Below are positions 8,794 to 10,000 of a stretch of DNA of 10,000 nucleotides, in pieces. The position numbers were made by a program, and so were the translations under genes. The notes under the pieces are model-generated. The model was not told the origin of the DNA. It made no database searches and saw only the letters and a list, made by a program, of their open reading frames with translations. The stretch spans positions 11,362,704 to 11,372,703 of the forward strand of contig CM018893.1 of the NCBI GenBank assembly GCA_009663005.1, in the 5' to 3' direction. Within the stretch, counting starts at the first letter, position 1; each line of letters starts with the position of its first letter. Source of the stretch: Actinidia chinensis. Taxonomy: Eukaryota > Streptophyta > Magnoliopsida > Ericales > Actinidiaceae.

Positions 8794-8802
8794 CTTTTTA
8801 AG
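8794..8802 (-). promoter_or_regulatory. Possible TATA-like box of the LTR promoter
   Basis: Read on the minus strand this is CTTAAAAAG, the best TATA-like word I saw inside the LTR. It leaves roughly 240 bases to the LTR's 3' end for R and U5, a reasonable spacing. The match to a plant TATA consensus is weak, and decay may have altered the original box. Confidence 0.25.
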
Positions 8803-9013
8803 ATGGAGTAATGGCCGGTTCTGGATCACGGCGAGCTCCTCGGAAGATAAGTATGGAAGATATATGGAGATATAGGAGACATAATTGGGAAGATTGCCAT
8901 CTGGAGAGTATCCCGTGATTGTCAGTGCCGTGGAGGAGAAAATCTCTCGATGGGCGTATAGATAGGGATATGATGGAGATTGATCATGAAGATTGATCAA
9001 GCCAAGTATTCTA

Positions 9014-9031
9014 CCTCGCCCAAGGGCGAGG
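9014..9031. repeat. Perfect 8-bp inverted repeat inside the LTR
   Basis: CCTCGCCC and GGGCGAGG are separated by AA, giving a perfect GC-rich stem with a two-base gap. It lies in the U3 part of the LTR, upstream of any likely promoter. It could be a palindromic protein-binding site or a chance product of the many GGCGAG words in this element. Confidence 0.6.
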
Positions 9032-9793
9032 AGGGGACAACACTTTGGCTCTGGGCGAGCTCAATGGGAATAGCTTGACGAGATTCCATGCTGAACGTTG
9101 GACTCGTTTTACCTCGGTCAAGAGGGTTCGGAGATAAGCATCCTTTGGGGAGATCATGGGCGACCAGTTCTGTAGTGGTGCTAGGGCGACGTACTTGCCT
9201 TAGTCGATGGAGAATTTATCCCACATCAATTTTAGTTGCCAAAAGAAATTATTTTTTCTTAGTTTAATTCCTTAAAACTTTTCAGTTGTAAAATCAAACT
9301 TCTTAGTTTTAGAATCATTTTTTCAAACGAGACCTTACAGTTCTATTTAGTTGCATTTTTTAGAATTAAAATTTTCAAACACCTTTTAAAAATTACTTTT
9401 AACATTAAAGGCCTTCATTTTTCTACACTCATTTCAATTACCTTACCCGGCGTGATTTTTGAGAATTTAAAAAATAATTTTACAATATTTTTTTAAAAAT
9501 TATTTTTTCTTAAGGTTGGCAAATCAGCGGTCAACTAACTTTCGGAAAATTACTTTGTGAAACGGATTCTGATCAAAAACACCGAACAAAGCCAGATAGA
9601 AATCAAAATGTTATACAACCTAACATTTCTATAAATTTATTTATATGTGCCATTCACTTATTATATTACTCAAACCGGGCCTTATTCCAAAGTTATATTA
9701 TTAATTTATTGTATAGCGTTTTTTATAGAACTATACAGAAAGACGTTGAGGGTGATTTTTAGAGAGACAAGAGAGTGGCGGAGGAGGCAGGGG

Positions 9794-9980
9794 CACGTGT
9801 CCTGAAATGAGTGACGGGGTCAGGCGTGTAACGTACCAATGCGTTGGGCTGACTTCTCGATGCAAAGGCACAGGCATACCCACGTGTCGCGGTCTTCGCC
9901 AATCATCAAACCTCTTTGATGTTGGATCAGGCTTATGTGATTTTAAATTATGTTAAGAGTATATTTTGATGATATAAATA
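9794..9980 (+). promoter_or_regulatory. Possible plant promoter: two G-box/ABRE motifs, CCAAT box and TATA box
   Basis: CACGTGTC occurs at 9794-9801 and again at 9881-9888; it combines the G-box core CACGTG with the ABRE-type ACGTGTC bound by plant bZIP factors. CCAAT is at 9899-9903. TATAAATA is at 9973-9980, about 85 bases after the second box. Spacing and order suit a plus-strand promoter whose transcript would start near or past the right edge. All single motifs are short; the combination is what supports the call. CACGTG is palindromic, so the boxes alone do not set direction. Confidence 0.4.
9904..9921. repeat. Perfect 7-bp inverted repeat in the flank
   Basis: CATCAAA and TTTGATG are separated by CCTC. 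It sits between the CCAAT box and the TATA box of the proposed promoter. It could be a dimeric factor site or chance. Confidence 0.55.
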
Positions 9981-10000
9981 ATTTATATTAGAGATTTTAT

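Larger units (their letters stand above)
1..9225 (-). mobile_element. Degenerate Ty3/gypsy LTR retrotransposon, Tat lineage, 3' LTR outside window
   Basis: The minus strand shows LTR, primer binding site, gag, protease, reverse transcriptase, RNase H, a second RNase H, integrase, then a long 3' region with an opposite-strand reading frame. Integrase after RNase H is the Ty3/gypsy order. The second RNase H (VDGSS, NNETEYEAL, SDSQLVVNQ) and the antisense extra ORF next to the 3' LTR are known traits of the plant Tat lineage (Retand, Grande, RIRE2, Ogre relatives). All domains are split by frameshifts and stops, so the copy cannot encode its own proteins. The left end is open: no sequence resembling the 8554-9225 LTR was seen at low coordinates, so the 3' LTR, its polypurine tract and the target-site duplication cannot be checked. 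Placing it as Retand-like rather than Ogre-like is inference. Confidence 0.9.
8554..9225 (-). repeat. 5' long terminal repeat (about 672 bp)
   Basis: On the plus strand the block starts TGTTTGTG at 8554 and ends CCCACA at 9225, so on the minus strand it runs TGT...ACA, the usual LTR ends. Its inner edge is fixed by the primer binding site four bases away. Its outer edge is set by the first suitable CA before the sharp change to AT-rich flank, so the right boundary is less certain. The five flanking bases at 9226-9230 (TCAAT) would be the target-site duplication, but the partner copy is outside the window. Open frames inside it, including a 137-codon one at 8587-9000, have no recognisable protein content. 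It would hold the element's promoter and polyadenylation signals. Confidence 0.7.
9226..10000. other. AT-rich flanking plant DNA
   Basis: Base composition changes abruptly at the LTR edge to A/T-rich sequence with many A and T tracts (9240-9510 especially). No open frame or transposon terminus was recognised. From about 9770 the composition becomes more balanced and carries promoter-like boxes. This would be the genomic site into which the element inserted. Confidence 0.6.

Noticed and set aside
8978..8999. Direct repeat GATTGATCA twice in the LTR
   Set aside because: Two nine-base copies four bases apart are too little to call a repeat family or a binding site.
8587..9000. 137-codon open frame on the minus strand
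   Set aside because: It lies entirely inside the LTR, upstream of the primer binding site, and shows no domain or family motif.
9240..9510. AT-rich stretch as a matrix attachment region or a MITE
   Set aside because: There are many A/T tracts but no terminal inverted repeats or duplication that would define a MITE, and attachment activity cannot be judged from composition alone.

Overview
This window is plant nuclear DNA dominated by one old, heavily mutated LTR retrotransposon. Three things point to a seed plant: the domain order of a Ty3/gypsy element of the Tat lineage, a second RNase H domain between the usual RNase H and the integrase, and an additional antisense reading frame of the plant 'putative gypsy-type transposon' (Transposase_28-like) family. 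No intact host gene, rRNA, tRNA or CRISPR array is visible, and the species cannot be named from the sequence.

The element lies on the minus strand, so it reads from high to low coordinates. The 5' LTR is at about 8554-9225 (TG...CA ends when read on the minus strand). The primer binding site is at 8532-8549, followed by a short leader and gag (about 8419-6830). Then come protease (about 6800-6370), a linker and reverse transcriptase (about 6340-5285), RNase H (about 5284-4790), the second RNase H (about 4710-4250) and integrase (about 4240-2870). A non-coding spacer at 2487-2870 carries a run of TGGCGA words. The antisense reading frame on the plus strand (about 135-2486) fills the rest, between pol and the 3' LTR. 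The 3' LTR is not in the window and presumably lies just beyond the left edge.

Every coding domain is broken. Conserved motifs appear in order but change frame every few dozen codons, and stops are frequent. The reverse transcriptase active-site box and an integrase catalytic residue are altered. The copy is therefore a non-autonomous fossil. All listed open frames are short pieces of it; none is an intact gene.

From 9226 to 10000 the base composition shifts to AT-rich flanking DNA. Its last 210 bases hold two CACGTGTC boxes, a CCAAT box, a small perfect inverted repeat and a TATA box on the plus strand. This resembles a plant promoter for a gene starting beyond the right edge, but that is inference.
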